Below are positions 1-8,737 of a DNA stretch of 64,000 nt, piece by piece. Source of the DNA: Flavobacteriales bacterium (GTDB lineage Bacteria > Bacteroidota > Bacteroidia > Flavobacteriales_C > GCA-002722245); the NCBI GenBank assembly GCA_023251075.1, contig JAHEZM010000003.1:62001-126000 (forward strand). The letters run 5' to 3'. The stretch's first letter is position 1, and every line of letters starts with the position of its first letter. The position numbers were made by a program, and so were the translations under genes. The notes under the pieces are model-generated. The model saw only the letters and a program-made list of their open reading frames with translations, did no database searches and was not told where the DNA came from.

Positions 1-349
1 TGATTTTGTGAATGAAATTTGCTCGGTTTGCTAGCTGTTTTAAGGTAGTCCATGAACTCGGAGCAGAAGCACCACCTACAGAAATAATTGCTTTTGCATT
101 TCCATTGTGAATAATGTTTACAACAGAATTTAAATTATCGGTAGGACTCATCGCTCCCAAATTATCGGGATTCGCGAACGATATACAAACATGTGTTACA
201 ACATTGTAATCAACAGCGTTAGCATCTTGTACAAAATTCCCCCAATTGTACAAATAACCCACCACTTTAAATTCTGCTTTACAGAATTGAAAGCTAAATA
301 AGAAAAGAAAAAAGAAAAGAAAGCCCCCATTTGATTTACTTGTAGTCAT
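1..349 (-). CDS. GH18 chitinase-like protein, N-terminal part (runs off left edge)
   Basis: The minus strand reads from an ATG at 349 without a stop to the window edge, giving about 116 residues. A hydrophobic signal peptide rich in Phe and Leu (residues 9-24) is followed by VGYLYNWGNF and AIISVGGASAPSSW, the first strand and SxGG region of GH18 TIM barrels. The catalytic DxxDxDxE motif would lie beyond the edge, so activity cannot be judged. The gene follows the AraC-type regulator gene at 445-1548 on the same strand after a 95-bp gap, so that regulator may control it. It is the fourth GH18-type gene of the window. Chitinase is the likely activity, but other GH18 members (endo-beta-N-acetylglucosaminidases, lectin-like proteins) remain possible. 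Confidence 0.82.
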   Translation of the reverse strand, partial: MTTSKSNGGFLFFFLFLFSFQFCKAEFKVVGYLYNWGNFVQDANAVDYNVVTHVCISFANPDNLGAMSPTDNLNSVVNIIHNGNAKAIISVGGASAPSSWTTLKQLANRANFIHKI

Positions 350-444
350 AAATAAATGGTTTTAATAGACAGGCAAATTAACCTTGCATTTACAATTTTC
401 AAAATGTTTTAGAGGAAGTGCGGTGATTGTCCGGTGAAATAAAT

Positions 445-1548
445 TTATCCGGCCTTTTCTTCTTTTTGTTTTCTGTAATCGCCAGGGGCAATACCTGTTT
501 CCGATTTAAAAACCCTGTTGAAATGAGTCACATTATTATAACCAATAGAATAGGCAATTTCAGAAATATTAGCTTCGCTTTCATTCAACAATCTCTTGGC
601 TTCGGTCATTCTGATGTTGTTGATATATTGCTTGAAAGACTGATTGTATTTGGTTTTTATAATAGCAGAAATTTTATTTTCGTTGTATCCGGTTTCTTTA
701 TTAATTAAACTTAATGATAGTTCCGGATTAGAATAATTGGCTGCGATGTAATCGAACACCTTTTTCTCTAAAGCATCATTGCCATTGTTAATTTCCGGTG
801 TTGGCTGATAAGTAACAAAAACCGTTTTTTTCTTTTTAGTATAGCCAATTAAGAAAGCAATAATACTTAATATTAAGCCTATTATTAGTGTATATAGGTA
901 ATATAAATTTTCAGCAGTAAATGCAAAAGAGCTAAGAGTAATTTTATCTTTTATTCCAGTAGGTAAGAATGCACAGTTTTCAATTTCTACAGATTGTGTA
1001 TTGCTAAAAGCACAATTCATTTTGCTGCCAATGGAATCAATCTGGTTGTCTCTATACCACCAATCAGGAGTACTGAATTCTTTTAAAGGAATTTCATATT
1101 CTTCTTCCTCAGGAGAATATTTTAATTCATAAACATTACTCATGTAAGAGTTCGAATTTTCAATATTTGAAAATTTCTCACAATAGGTTTTGATATTTAT
1201 TCGAATAATTTTTGTGTGTTCGGCCTTTATTTTAAGCGATACTGATGAATAATCATTGATATCAAAGTACTGTTTCGGATTCTTTTTAGATAAGGCGATT
1301 CCAACGTAAGGGTATTCAAATTTCCCCCCTAAGGTGTAAGTTAATTCAAGAGATTGCTCGGGGTTGGTTTTTAATTCTGCCTCAGAATTTCCTTTGTCTG
1401 CATGATCTTCATATCCCTTGGCTACAAAGTCCTCTGTAAATGGAAACATCGAAAATTTTTGAACTCTAAAGAAAAAAAGAATAGAGGAAACCGCTAAGGT
1501 CCCAATAAGTATGTTAATAGCTATCCTTTTAAAATTATAGGTCTCCAT
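445..1548 (-). CDS. Membrane-anchored AraC-family regulator with extracytoplasmic CBM-like sensor domain
   Basis: The 367-residue protein has two predicted membrane helices (about 9-27 and 217-236) around a roughly 185-residue extracytoplasmic domain, then a cytoplasmic linker and an AraC/XylS double helix-turn-helix (about 262-360, ending IAYSIGYNNVTHFNRVFKSE and the G-x-x-P-x-x-Y-R end signature). The outer domain holds EIPLKEFSTPDWWY, which resembles CIA30/CBM11-type beta-sandwich sugar-binding domains. I infer a one-component glycan sensor that transmits the signal across the membrane. It sits directly upstream of the GH18 gene at the left edge on the same strand. Its own upstream region (1549-1954) holds strong hairpins and a leftward terminator, so its expression may be attenuated. 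The AraC call is firm; the ligand is inference. Confidence 0.85.
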   Translation of the reverse strand: METYNFKRIAINILIGTLAVSSILFFFRVQKFSMFPFTEDFVAKGYEDHADKGNSEAELKTNPEQSLELTYTLGGKFEYPYVGIALSKKNPKQYFDINDYSSVSLKIKAEHTKIIRINIKTYCEKFSNIENSNSYMSNVYELKYSPEEEEYEIPLKEFSTPDWWYRDNQIDSIGSKMNCAFSNTQSVEIENCAFLPTGIKDKITLSSFAFTAENLYYLYTLIIGLILSIIAFLIGYTKKKKTVFVTYQPTPEINNGNDALEKKVFDYIAANYSNPELSLSLINKETGYNENKISAIIKTKYNQSFKQYINNIRMTEAKRLLNESEANISEIAYSIGYNNVTHFNRVFKSETGIAPGDYRKQKEEKAG

Positions 1549-1601
1549 GTTCGCACCTTAAAGATAGCATTTTCACATTAATTTCCAGTTTTAATTTTGC
1601 A

Positions 1602-1762
1602 CAAAAAAACAAGGTAGATATTGAGCAATATCTACCTTGTTACCTAATATATATAAAACTGTCTGGAGAATGCATATGAAAAAAGAACGTCTTTTTTAAA
1701 AAGTGACGGCCTCGGGGGGGAGACCGTCCACTTCTTTAGGGGGATTCAATCTACTTTTCTTG
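1602..1762 (-). ncRNA. Candidate structured small RNA or structured 5' leader
   Basis: Read on the minus strand, a TAAATTTG box (plus 1765-1772, matching the Bacteroidota TAnnTTTG minus-7 element) is followed by a G/C-rich hairpin (about 1733-1700), an 8-bp A/U hairpin (1697-1679) and a perfect 14-bp terminator stem with a seven-base U run (1640-1603). A transcript of about 160 nt would result. It could be a free small RNA or the attenuated leader of the AraC-type gene starting at 1548. No minus-33 TTG was found at the standard spacing, and I recognise no known RNA family. Confidence 0.4.
1603..1640 (-). terminator. Intrinsic terminator, perfect 14-bp stem, leftward
   Basis: Bases 1609-1622 pair perfectly with 1627-1640 around a GAGC loop. 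On the minus strand the stem is followed by seven T residues (plus 1603-1609). It lies about 55 bp upstream of the start codon at 1548, so it either ends a small RNA or attenuates the AraC-type gene. Confidence 0.75.
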
Positions 1763-1849
1763 TTACAAATTTAAGTTGTAAGGGAGTGATTCGACGAATA
1801 TTTATTGTGACTTGCGCCGGACAGGCAAAAAAATAAAGCCGGACAATGA

Positions 1850-1886
1850 CCGGACAAAAACACGCAATAAATTGAAAATCAAATTA
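1850..1886. promoter_or_regulatory. Shared regulatory element, copy 1 (upstream of the propeller-LuxR regulator)
   Basis: A CCGGACA box runs into ACACGCAATAA and then the palindrome TTGAAAATCAA (TTGA-N3-TCAA, 1872-1882). The same order of blocks occurs at 20333-20379 and 25504-25546. The palindrome would suit a dimeric regulator. Here it lies about 70-105 bp before the ATG at 1955, suggesting autoregulation, which is inference. Confidence 0.5.
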
Positions 1887-1954
1887 ATAATGAAAAGACA
1901 ATTTTTGTGATGTATTAATTTTCTTAGTATTTTGTGGTAGATAATTGTTCGATT

Positions 1955-4774
1955 ATGAAAAAGATATTTGTCCTCCTATTTATCCTTCCTCATTTACTAT
2001 ATTCAAACTTAGCTGAAGTATATAATTACACTACTGATGATTACGAAGGGCATTCGATTAATTATGATGCCATTGAAGATACTTCTGGTATAATGTATTT
2101 TGCCAATGCCTATTCTGTGCTCGAGTTTGATGGTATACAGTGGCGCTCAATTCCTTTGCACGATGTGAGCCCTTCAAGTTTTGCAAAAGGTCCTGATGGA
2201 ACCGTGTATGTTGGTGCTTTTTCTGATTTCGGTTATTTGGTGAGAGATGCAAAAGGGAAGGGTAGTTTTTCTTCTCTTTTATTAAAGATTAAAATTCCTG
2301 ACCATAATGTGGGTATTATCAATCACACCATATACTTTAAGCAAAAGGTTTACTACTGTAGTTCTGCGGCTATTTATGTTTATGATGGTAAAAATGTAGA
2401 AGTAATTTTTCCTGAAAAAGATGCGAAAGGATTGCCTAGCAAATTTGGTTTTATGGGTTTGGTGGGTGATGAACTATTGGTTTATAATGATTATCGGGGT
2501 TTAGGAAAAGTAATGGAGGGTAAATTTCATCCCTTATCGTTTTCTAAATCGGCCGATGATTCGTGGTTGATAACGGCGTTCGGCCTCAGTGAAAACAAAT
2601 ATTTAATAGTTACTAAAGATCATCTTTCTATTTTCGACCATGGCAACTACAATCCTATTTCATTTAAAAAAGATGGTGTGCCTGTGAATATCACTATCAC
2701 TCATGCCATTGATTTAGGAGGGGATAAATTGGCTATTGGTACCGAGCTTTTTGGTGTTTTAATTTGTGATAAAAATGGTAATATTTTAAAAACCTATGAT
2801 AAGCAAAGTGGACTAAAAAGCAATTATGTAAACCGTCTCTTCCGTGATTCTAAAGGAAATTTGTGGGCAATGTTGAACAATGGAATTTCTATTTTAAAAA
2901 TCAGTTCCTCTTATCAATACCTCAATGAAATTCAAGGAGTAGAAGGAATGGGCTATTCAAGTTTATTGGTGAATGATACTTTGTATTTAGGTACTTCACA
3001 GGGTTTATTTTACACCAGTGGTTGGACCAGAAGTAAAGAATTGAATTTTACTAAGGTAACTTCTGTGGGTTTGGTGATCAATGATATTCGTTATTTCAAT
3101 GGTAGAATCATTTGTTCTGATCAGGCCAATGTTTATGAATTAAATAATTTGAAAGCCACTATTATTTCCCCTGAAGAGTGGCATGGCGGATGGGTTTTTA
3201 AAAAAGTACCTAAGAACGATTCCCTAATGATTTGTGGTACTTACGATGATTTCAGAGTGTATGCTTTCAGAAAAGGTCATTGGGTTTTTAGAAATATTAT
3301 TGCTGGCTTTCATCAATCCTGCCGAATGTTTGAATTTGATGAGCAAGGTGTTTTGTGGATGGTACAGGGAATAGCAGGTTTGTTTAAAATCGAATTCTCG
3401 ACTGATTTTTCGAAAACGATTTCCGTGGTGAACTTTGCTGCTAAACTTAAGCTCGATCCAGGTTATTTCAATGATATTGTTAAGGTAAACCAACAAATTA
3501 AAGTGTCTTCTGATGGTGGAATGTATTACGTTAGTACAAAAGGTGAATTGCTAAAAGATCCCCAATTCTCTCAAATCACCGAACATTTTAATAGAATTCG
3601 TGCCGTTGAAGGTTCCAATATTCTCTACATTTTATTGAATGAACGTCCGGCTTTTTTAGAATTGCAAAATGGTAAATATGTTCTCAGCGCTTTAAATACC
3701 AGTTCGGTAAAAGACAAATTGGTGGGAAGTGCAGAATATATTTCAAAAATTGCCGAAGGTGAGTATTTGGTGGCAACACAACAGGGCTTTGCTTACTTTA
3801 AAGCCAATGAGCATAGTAAAGATCAATTGCCTAAATGCTTAATCAGAGAAGTAAAATTAATTAATGGTGAAAAGGATTCTACTTTGTTGTATGGCAGCAT
3901 AGTTTCTTTGGAAAATGATTACTCTAATAACAATTTAAGTTTTCATTTTTCTTTACCTGTTTTTGGAGTAAGCAGCAATTTGAAATTCAGAACAGAATTG
4001 AGTTCTCACAATTCTAATTTGGTGTGGAAAGATGAATCGAAAAACTCATTTAAGGAATACACCAATTTACCTGAAGGAGAATATACTTTAAAGGTATGGG
4101 CGATAGTAAACGGCAAGGAGAGTCCGGTGCAATTAATGACATTCACCATTTTTCCTCCGTGGTACAGATCAGCGATAGCTTATACTTTATACATTTTGTT
4201 TTTTGTAATTCTGGTTTATGTTTTTAATAAGCAGATTCGTATTCGATTTAAGCGTCAGCGTGAAAAATTAGAACAAGAGAAATTGCTTGAATTACAGAGT
4301 AAAGAAAGCATTCATAAAAATGAATTATTGGAAATTGAATTGCAACGCAAGAACGATGAGATGGCTTTTTTAGCTTTGAATTTTACTCAAAAAAAACAGT
4401 TTTTAGGGTTCTTACGTGGACAGCTCAGTAACATTTCAAAAAACATTACCGATGAAAAAAGCAATGGCGAAATTAAATCCTTAATTCGCAGTATCGGAAT
4501 GGAAGATGAAGAGGAAGAGAATTGGGATAAATTTCAAATGCATTTCGATAAAACCAATGATAATTTTTTCCATAAATTGAAACAGCTGGATCCTAAGGTT
4601 AATGAATCTACCATGCTTATGTGTTCTTATATTAAAATGGGTAAATCGAATAAGGAAATCGCCGATTTATTAAATATATCTATCAGTGGAGTAGAAAAAA
4701 GGAAGTACCGATTGAAAGATAAATTAGGATTAAGTGAAACAACTTCTATTACTACCTTCATTTGTGAGTTGTAA
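1955..4774 (+). CDS. One-component sensor-regulator: beta-propeller, Y_Y_Y domain, TM helix, LuxR-type HTH
   Basis: I start at the ATG at 1955 (MKKIFVLLFILPHLLYSN, a signal peptide) rather than the upstream GTG at 1934; the product is 939 residues. A periplasmic region of about 600 residues with short repeats (for example LWAMLNNGISILKI) fits a two-component-regulator propeller. A Y_Y_Y-type domain ending FPPWYRS (about 733), one membrane helix (about 739-760), a charged coiled coil and a C-terminal HTH (KSNKEIADLLNISISGVEKR, about 896-915) follow. There is no kinase or receiver, so it probably binds DNA directly from the inner membrane. The protein at 45953-48760 is a full-length paralogue, and both lie beside GH18 or GH2 genes. 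Glycan sensing is inferred from family and context. Confidence 0.85.
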   Translation: MKKIFVLLFILPHLLYSNLAEVYNYTTDDYEGHSINYDAIEDTSGIMYFANAYSVLEFDGIQWRSIPLHDVSPSSFAKGPDGTVYVGAFSDFGYLVRDAKGKGSFSSLLLKIKIPDHNVGIINHTIYFKQKVYYCSSAAIYVYDGKNVEVIFPEKDAKGLPSKFGFMGLVGDELLVYNDYRGLGKVMEGKFHPLSFSKSADDSWLITAFGLSENKYLIVTKDHLSIFDHGNYNPISFKKDGVPVNITITHAIDLGGDKLAIGTELFGVLICDKNGNILKTYDKQSGLKSNYVNRLFRDSKGNLWAMLNNGISILKISSSYQYLNEIQGVEGMGYSSLLVNDTLYLGTSQGLFYTSGWTRSKELNFTKVTSVGLVINDIRYFNGRIICSDQANVYELNNLKATIISPEEWHGGWVFKKVPKNDSLMICGTYDDFRVYAFRKGHWVFRNIIAGFHQSCRMFEFDEQGVLWMVQGIAGLFKIEFSTDFSKTISVVNFAAKLKLDPGYFNDIVKVNQQIKVSSDGGMYYVSTKGELLKDPQFSQITEHFNRIRAVEGSNILYILLNERPAFLELQNGKYVLSALNTSSVKDKLVGSAEYISKIAEGEYLVATQQGFAYFKANEHSKDQLPKCLIREVKLINGEKDSTLLYGSIVSLENDYSNNNLSFHFSLPVFGVSSNLKFRTELSSHNSNLVWKDESKNSFKEYTNLPEGEYTLKVWAIVNGKESPVQLMTFTIFPPWYRSAIAYTLYILFFVILVYVFNKQIRIRFKRQREKLEQEKLLELQSKESIHKNELLEIELQRKNDEMAFLALNFTQKKQFLGFLRGQLSNISKNITDEKSNGEIKSLIRSIGMEDEEEENWDKFQMHFDKTNDNFFHKLKQLDPKVNESTMLMCSYIKMGKSNKEIADLLNISISGVEKRKYRLKDKLGLSETTSITTFICEL

Positions 4775-4775
4775 T

Positions 4776-5327
4776 CTAATCGTCGGCAGATACCATAAAG
4801 AAAGCGTAAAAAATACCTGGAATAAATCCTAGTAGTGTTAATACAATTACAGTTTTAAGTTTGTTTGATTTCGACCCATATTTCAGAAAAACAGCGTAAG
4901 GAGGAATTAAAATGCATAAAATAAAAAGTAGTAAATCTTCATTTTCTTTGATAGCTATCTCTTCGTACTCCAGTGGATCCATTCCTCTTGATTTACAAAA
5001 ATTTTCCAAAATTTTACTTTTCACAATCGTATCGTAAAGAACAACTTCTTTTTCTGGTTTTGTAATAATGGTTTTAGCAATTGTATCTGTCTTTGAACTA
5101 GAATCTACAATACTTTCCGTATGAACCGAAGCGATAGTAGTGCTATCTTCTTTCTCTTTTCTTTTCTTTCGTGATGAATACTCTTTTTTTTTCTGTTTTT
5201 CACTTTGAGAATAATCAACATAAAACCCGTCGCTATATCTTTTCTTAGAAATATGAAACGTGTGGCACGAACCCAAAGTGATTGCGGATAATAAGAGGAT
5301 TACAATTCTAATGGGGGCGCTCGACAT
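4776..5327 (-). CDS. Small lipoprotein-like protein with C-terminal YqaE/Pmp3 (UPF0057) module
   Basis: The N-terminus (residues 1-21) looks like a lipoprotein signal ending LGS-Cys21. A Lys/Ser-rich linker (about 40-65) and a region of unknown nature follow. The last 53 residues carry two hydrophobic helices (131-149, 158-178) with IPPYAVFLKYG and TLLGFIPGIFYAFF, the signature of the YqaE/Pmp3 small membrane proteins, which are usually 50-60 residues and free-standing. Here that module is fused to a long N-terminal part, a known arrangement in Bacteroidota. Pmp3 proteins are linked to membrane potential and ion stress; the role here is unknown. The gene converges with the regulator at 1955-4774, one base between their stops, with no terminator visible. 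Confidence 0.7.
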   Translation of the reverse strand: MSSAPIRIVILLLSAITLGSCHTFHISKKRYSDGFYVDYSQSEKQKKKEYSSRKKRKEKEDSTTIASVHTESIVDSSSKTDTIAKTIITKPEKEVVLYDTIVKSKILENFCKSRGMDPLEYEEIAIKENEDLLLFILCILIPPYAVFLKYGSKSNKLKTVIVLTLLGFIPGIFYAFFMVSADD

Positions 5328-5564
5328 TATTTAAGGCGAAAAAGTGATTTATCTATAACGAAGATAAAAGAACTAGCGATATGTACTTAAAAAATATTTC
5401 ATAATTCTTAACCTTCTTGTTTATGGAATTTTATAACAAAGAGTAAAAATTCTGTTACATTTTTCAAATCGCACTGAACTATCTTTAGAATAACAGGACC
5501 AAATTAACTAATGAAAGTGTCGGATACTCCACGTTTCGATGCCCAACTTTAAACTATTACTACT

Positions 5565-6890
5565 ATGAAAAAAGCATTTTTACTCCGAATCGCCCTAACG
5601 ATTTCAGCGCTGATCCCCAGCAGCATTTTTTCGCAGCTCCCCTGCAATGTATTGGTGGGTTATTGGCAAAGTTCGTGGGGAACAACGGTTCGCCTAAAAG
5701 ATATTAATAGCAATTACAATGTTATTAATATAGCTTTTTTAGAGGCAGGTGGAGGAGATGGCTCCTCTGATAATAATAACATCAGTGCTTTAAATTTTAC
5801 GGCAACCAATAACAGCGGATTGTTGGCAGATATTCCTGTTTTACAAGCAGCAGGAAAAAAGGTATTGATGAGTATTGGTGGCGGAACGGGTTCTTTTAAG
5901 TTGAGCTCCAGTGCCGATGTTACCACTTTAGTAAATAAAGTAAAAACGATGATTCAAACCTACGGATTAGATGGTATAGATATCGATTTAGAGCGTTCGG
6001 TTTATTTGAGTCAAACCAGCGGTGGTACAGTTACTAGTCCCGAAACCCATATCAGCAACGTAATTTCAGCAATTCAACAATTACTTACCTGGTACCAATC
6101 TACTTATGGTAAAAAGATGTTGCTCACCCTGGTTCCTGAAGTGGCCTATACTGTAGGTGGTTTATCTGATTATATGTCGAAAACTTACGGAGTAGCCTAT
6201 TTACCTATCATACAAACTTTAAGTGCCGATATCGATTTGGTAATGGTTCAGTTGTACAATTGTTCAGGAGGAAGTTATGGTTTAGATAACAAAGTATATT
6301 ATGAAGCTACTGCGGATTTTATTGTGAGTCAGACTGAAGCTATGATTAAAGGTTTTACTTGTTTGAATAGCAAAGGAACCTACAGTGGAATAGACGCATC
6401 AAAAATTGCTGTTTGTTTACCGGCGAGTTCTGCGGCAGCAAGTTCAGGATATACCACTCCGGCAACAGTAAAATCTGCCATTAATTATTTAATGGGTACA
6501 GGATCAAAACCAGGAAGCTATACCCTTAAAACTACAGGTGGGTATCCGGCCTTGAAAGGAATGGCGACCTGGTCGGTAAACACTGATTTAGATGGTAGTT
6601 ATGCCTATGCTACCAATTACGCAAGTATTTTTACTTCGTGTCCTACTACTGCTGTTAATGAAATATCAGGCAATTCTTTTATCGCTTATCCAAATCCAGT
6701 GGCTGACCAATTGCGCATCGATGGTTTAAATGGAACCGGTGAAAAAGTAATTCTTTACAATGCATTAGGACAAGTTGTTCTTCAGGAAATCACCACCTCT
6801 AATACAATGAATTTAGAACTTTCTTCCCTCCCAGCAGGATTCTATACCCTGCAAGTTTCCAATTCTTCAATGAAGTTGATGAAGAATTAA
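5565..6890 (+). CDS. Secreted GH18 chitinase with T9SS type-A sorting domain
   Basis: A signal peptide (residues 1-24) leads into a GH18 barrel. It shows VLVGYWQSSWG at the first strand, KKVLMSIGGG (SxGG), and the catalytic DGIDIDLE (136-143, with Glu143 the expected proton donor). Retaining, substrate-assisted cleavage of beta-1,4-GlcNAc chains is the known family mechanism. The last about 75 residues (FIAYPNPVADQLRI onward) form a type-A T9SS sorting domain, so it should cross the outer membrane. The tail ends KLMKN instead of the usual KLVIQ-like end. The N-terminal barrel is close to that of the protein at 39534-40886, indicating duplication. A strong terminator follows at 6916-6945. Endochitinase is the best call; exact specificity is not readable. 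Confidence 0.88.
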   Translation: MKKAFLLRIALTISALIPSSIFSQLPCNVLVGYWQSSWGTTVRLKDINSNYNVINIAFLEAGGGDGSSDNNNISALNFTATNNSGLLADIPVLQAAGKKVLMSIGGGTGSFKLSSSADVTTLVNKVKTMIQTYGLDGIDIDLERSVYLSQTSGGTVTSPETHISNVISAIQQLLTWYQSTYGKKMLLTLVPEVAYTVGGLSDYMSKTYGVAYLPIIQTLSADIDLVMVQLYNCSGGSYGLDNKVYYEATADFIVSQTEAMIKGFTCLNSKGTYSGIDASKIAVCLPASSAAASSGYTTPATVKSAINYLMGTGSKPGSYTLKTTGGYPALKGMATWSVNTDLDGSYAYATNYASIFTSCPTTAVNEISGNSFIAYPNPVADQLRIDGLNGTGEKVILYNALGQVVLQEITTSNTMNLELSSLPAGFYTLQVSNSSMKLMKN

Positions 6891-6915
6891 GTACACACGT
6901 ACCCCGTAAGTAATG

Positions 6916-6945
6916 AAAGGCAGGCGACCCACCTGCCTTTTTTTT
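6916..6945 (+). terminator. Intrinsic terminator after the GH18 gene
   Basis: AAAGGCAGG (6916-6924) pairs with CCTGCCTTT (6932-6940) across a seven-base loop, followed by more T residues to 6945. It separates the plus-strand chitinase from the convergent LytTR operon, which ends at 6964. Confidence 0.85.
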
Positions 6946-6963
6946 GAAATTTTGCAGTGTATT

Positions 6964-7704
6964 TTAAACCCCCAACACTTCTTTCAATTTTCCATAACCT
7001 GTTCTGCTCAATGGAATTTTATTTCCTGTTTTGAGAAGAGCTAAATGGCTGCCTTTTTCTGCGGGTTCTATTTTCGTGATTTGTTGCAGATTGATAATGA
7101 AAGAGCGATGCACACGAAGGAAATCTTTGTTGTCGAGTACCTCTTCAAAATGCGACATGGTTTTTTTCTTGAGATGGTAAGTGTCTTTGGTGAAAATTTT
7201 CACATAGTCGTCGTAAGCCTCAATGTAAGTAATATCCTGAACCGGAATAATACGAATGTTGCTTCCGTTTTTTACTACCACGCGATGGTTTTCATCAGGC
7301 TGACGCGTTTCGCTGAGTAAATTTTGTGTTTTCTTTTCCGACTTATTTTGTTCTTTATTTTGCGACCATTTTTGTAAGGCTTTATCGAAGCGTTCTTTAC
7401 TGAATGGTTTTAAAAGATAATCTATTGCATGTGCTTCAAAAGCTTTGATAGCATACTCATCAAAGGCAGTAGTGAAAATTACCGATGGCGCTGGATCAAG
7501 TAATTCTAACATTTCAAAGCCATTGATTTTAGGCATTTGAATATCCAGAAAAATAAGATCGGGTTGATGTTGTTGAATGGCTTTTAATCCCTCAAAGCCA
7601 TCGTTGCATTCCTGAACAATGGTAATATTTTCGTGCGATTGAAGATATTCTTTCACTAAACTTCTGGCCAAAGGCTCATCGTCGATTAACACAGCTTTTA
7701 TCAT
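6964..7704 (-). CDS. LytTR-family response regulator
   Basis: The 246-residue protein has an N-terminal receiver (1-120) with the acidic pair DDE (8-10), phosphoacceptor Asp54 in FLDIQMP and the conserved Lys in LLKPF. A C-terminal LytTR DNA-binding domain (about 140-246) contains YIEAYDDYVKIFT and FLRVHRSFIINL. Its start overlaps the kinase gene by four bases (ATGA), so the two are translationally coupled and form a LytS/LytR-like pair. Targets are not visible; the neighbouring LiaF-like gene suggests envelope control. Confidence 0.92.
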   Translation of the reverse strand: MIKAVLIDDEPLARSLVKEYLQSHENITIVQECNDGFEGLKAIQQHQPDLIFLDIQMPKINGFEMLELLDPAPSVIFTTAFDEYAIKAFEAHAIDYLLKPFSKERFDKALQKWSQNKEQNKSEKKTQNLLSETRQPDENHRVVVKNGSNIRIIPVQDITYIEAYDDYVKIFTKDTYHLKKKTMSHFEEVLDNKDFLRVHRSFIINLQQITKIEPAEKGSHLALLKTGNKIPLSRTGYGKLKEVLGV

Positions 7705-8732
7705 ACGCTTTGCGGAATTTTTACGGTGGTTATAAAAATATTTTCTTTTTGTTGTGTGCTCAATAAGTCGTTTCTGAAATACAATAAATTCAATCTCCGT
7801 TGTACAGAACTCAATCCGAAACCAGTTCCTTTTTTGGGTTTTGCGGTTTGTGCATCGAAAGGATTTTCTACTTGAAAAATCAATAAGTTGTTGTCGGTTT
7901 TCACCAACATTTTAATAGTGGTTTCCCCTGTGGTGTCGTACAATCCAAATTTAATGGCATTTTCTACAATAGGTTGTAGTAAAAGGGCAGGAAGTTTCAT
8001 GTTGAGTGCATTTTCATCGGGATTTAATTCAATAATTAAGCGATGACCGAAGCGCACTTTTTCAATATCTAAATACAATTGGAGCAATTGTAATTCTTCG
8101 GAAAAAAGCACCAATTGTTTTTCATCTTTTTTAAGTGTTCCGCGCAGGAAATCGGAAAGCTGTTGTATCATTTTTCTGGCTTCTTCTGGACGAGAACCGG
8201 CTAAAGCACTGATGGAATTTAAACTATTGAAAAGAAAGTGAGGTTGAATTTGTTGGCGTAAAGAGGCTAATTCAGCATCGCGCGAAAGACTTTCTGCTTC
8301 TTCTTTTCTTTTTAAATTTTCTTGTTGTTCTTTCATGGCGGTGATGGTCATGCCAATGAGGGTCATAAATGAAATCATTAGAAAAGAAAAGGCAAAACGA
8401 ATGGCCCATGATTTTTCGAGATAAGTTAAATAGCCAATGTTATCGGCGTAAATTTCTTTTAAAATATAATTGATAATGATGCTCGATAAAACGGTAAGTG
8501 CAATAGCCAAAATGAAACGATACCAGCGATTGCCTTTTCCCGGTTCATAGTACTTCAAAGAAAATTGTGCGGCAACCCATGCTAAAGTTAATGTGTTGGT
8601 GGTGATAGCAGCGTCAACCAATGCTTCTTTCCAATCTAATCCTACATGATGCAAAGCCCATGTTTGAATACAAAACCACACCAGCCACCATGAGCCGTAA
8701 GTAAGAAGGGTAGAGCGGTAGCCTTTATTCAT
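7701..8732 (-). CDS. LytS-type sensor histidine kinase (His_kinase family)
   Basis: The 343-residue protein has four hydrophobic N-terminal segments (about 10-30, 38-58, 72-92, 108-130) and a short coiled coil. A His_kinase dimerisation motif follows, LRQQIQPHFLFNSLNSISAL with the phosphorylated His at about 165. The HATPase_c domain has LLLQPIVENAIKFG (N box) and GTGFGLSSVQRRL (G box). It has no periplasmic sensor domain, so the signal is probably sensed in or through the membrane. It is the middle gene of a three-gene operon with the LiaF-like protein (5 bp upstream) and the LytTR regulator (overlapping). Confidence 0.92.
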   Translation of the reverse strand: MNKGYRSTLLTYGSWWLVWFCIQTWALHHVGLDWKEALVDAAITTNTLTLAWVAAQFSLKYYEPGKGNRWYRFILAIALTVLSSIIINYILKEIYADNIGYLTYLEKSWAIRFAFSFLMISFMTLIGMTITAMKEQQENLKRKEEAESLSRDAELASLRQQIQPHFLFNSLNSISALAGSRPEEARKMIQQLSDFLRGTLKKDEKQLVLFSEELQLLQLYLDIEKVRFGHRLIIELNPDENALNMKLPALLLQPIVENAIKFGLYDTTGETTIKMLVKTDNNLLIFQVENPFDAQTAKPKKGTGFGLSSVQRRLNLLYFRNDLLSTQQKENIFITTVKIPQSV

Positions 8733-8737
8733 AGAAA

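Larger units (their letters stand above)
1549..1954. other. Intergenic region between divergent regulators: hairpins, CCGGACA repeats and shared element
   Basis: No convincing protein gene lies here. The stretch contains a leftward intrinsic terminator (1603-1640), an 8-bp stem with a 3-base loop (1679-1686/1690-1697), and a G/C-rich stem around 1703-1733. A TAAATTTG box lies on the minus strand (1765-1772). Three CCGGACA copies begin at about 1817, 1838 and 1850. The TTGA-N3-TCAA/GGACA element also found upstream of two giant surface-protein genes is at 1850-1886. It probably holds promoters for both regulators and perhaps a small RNA. Confidence 0.6.
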
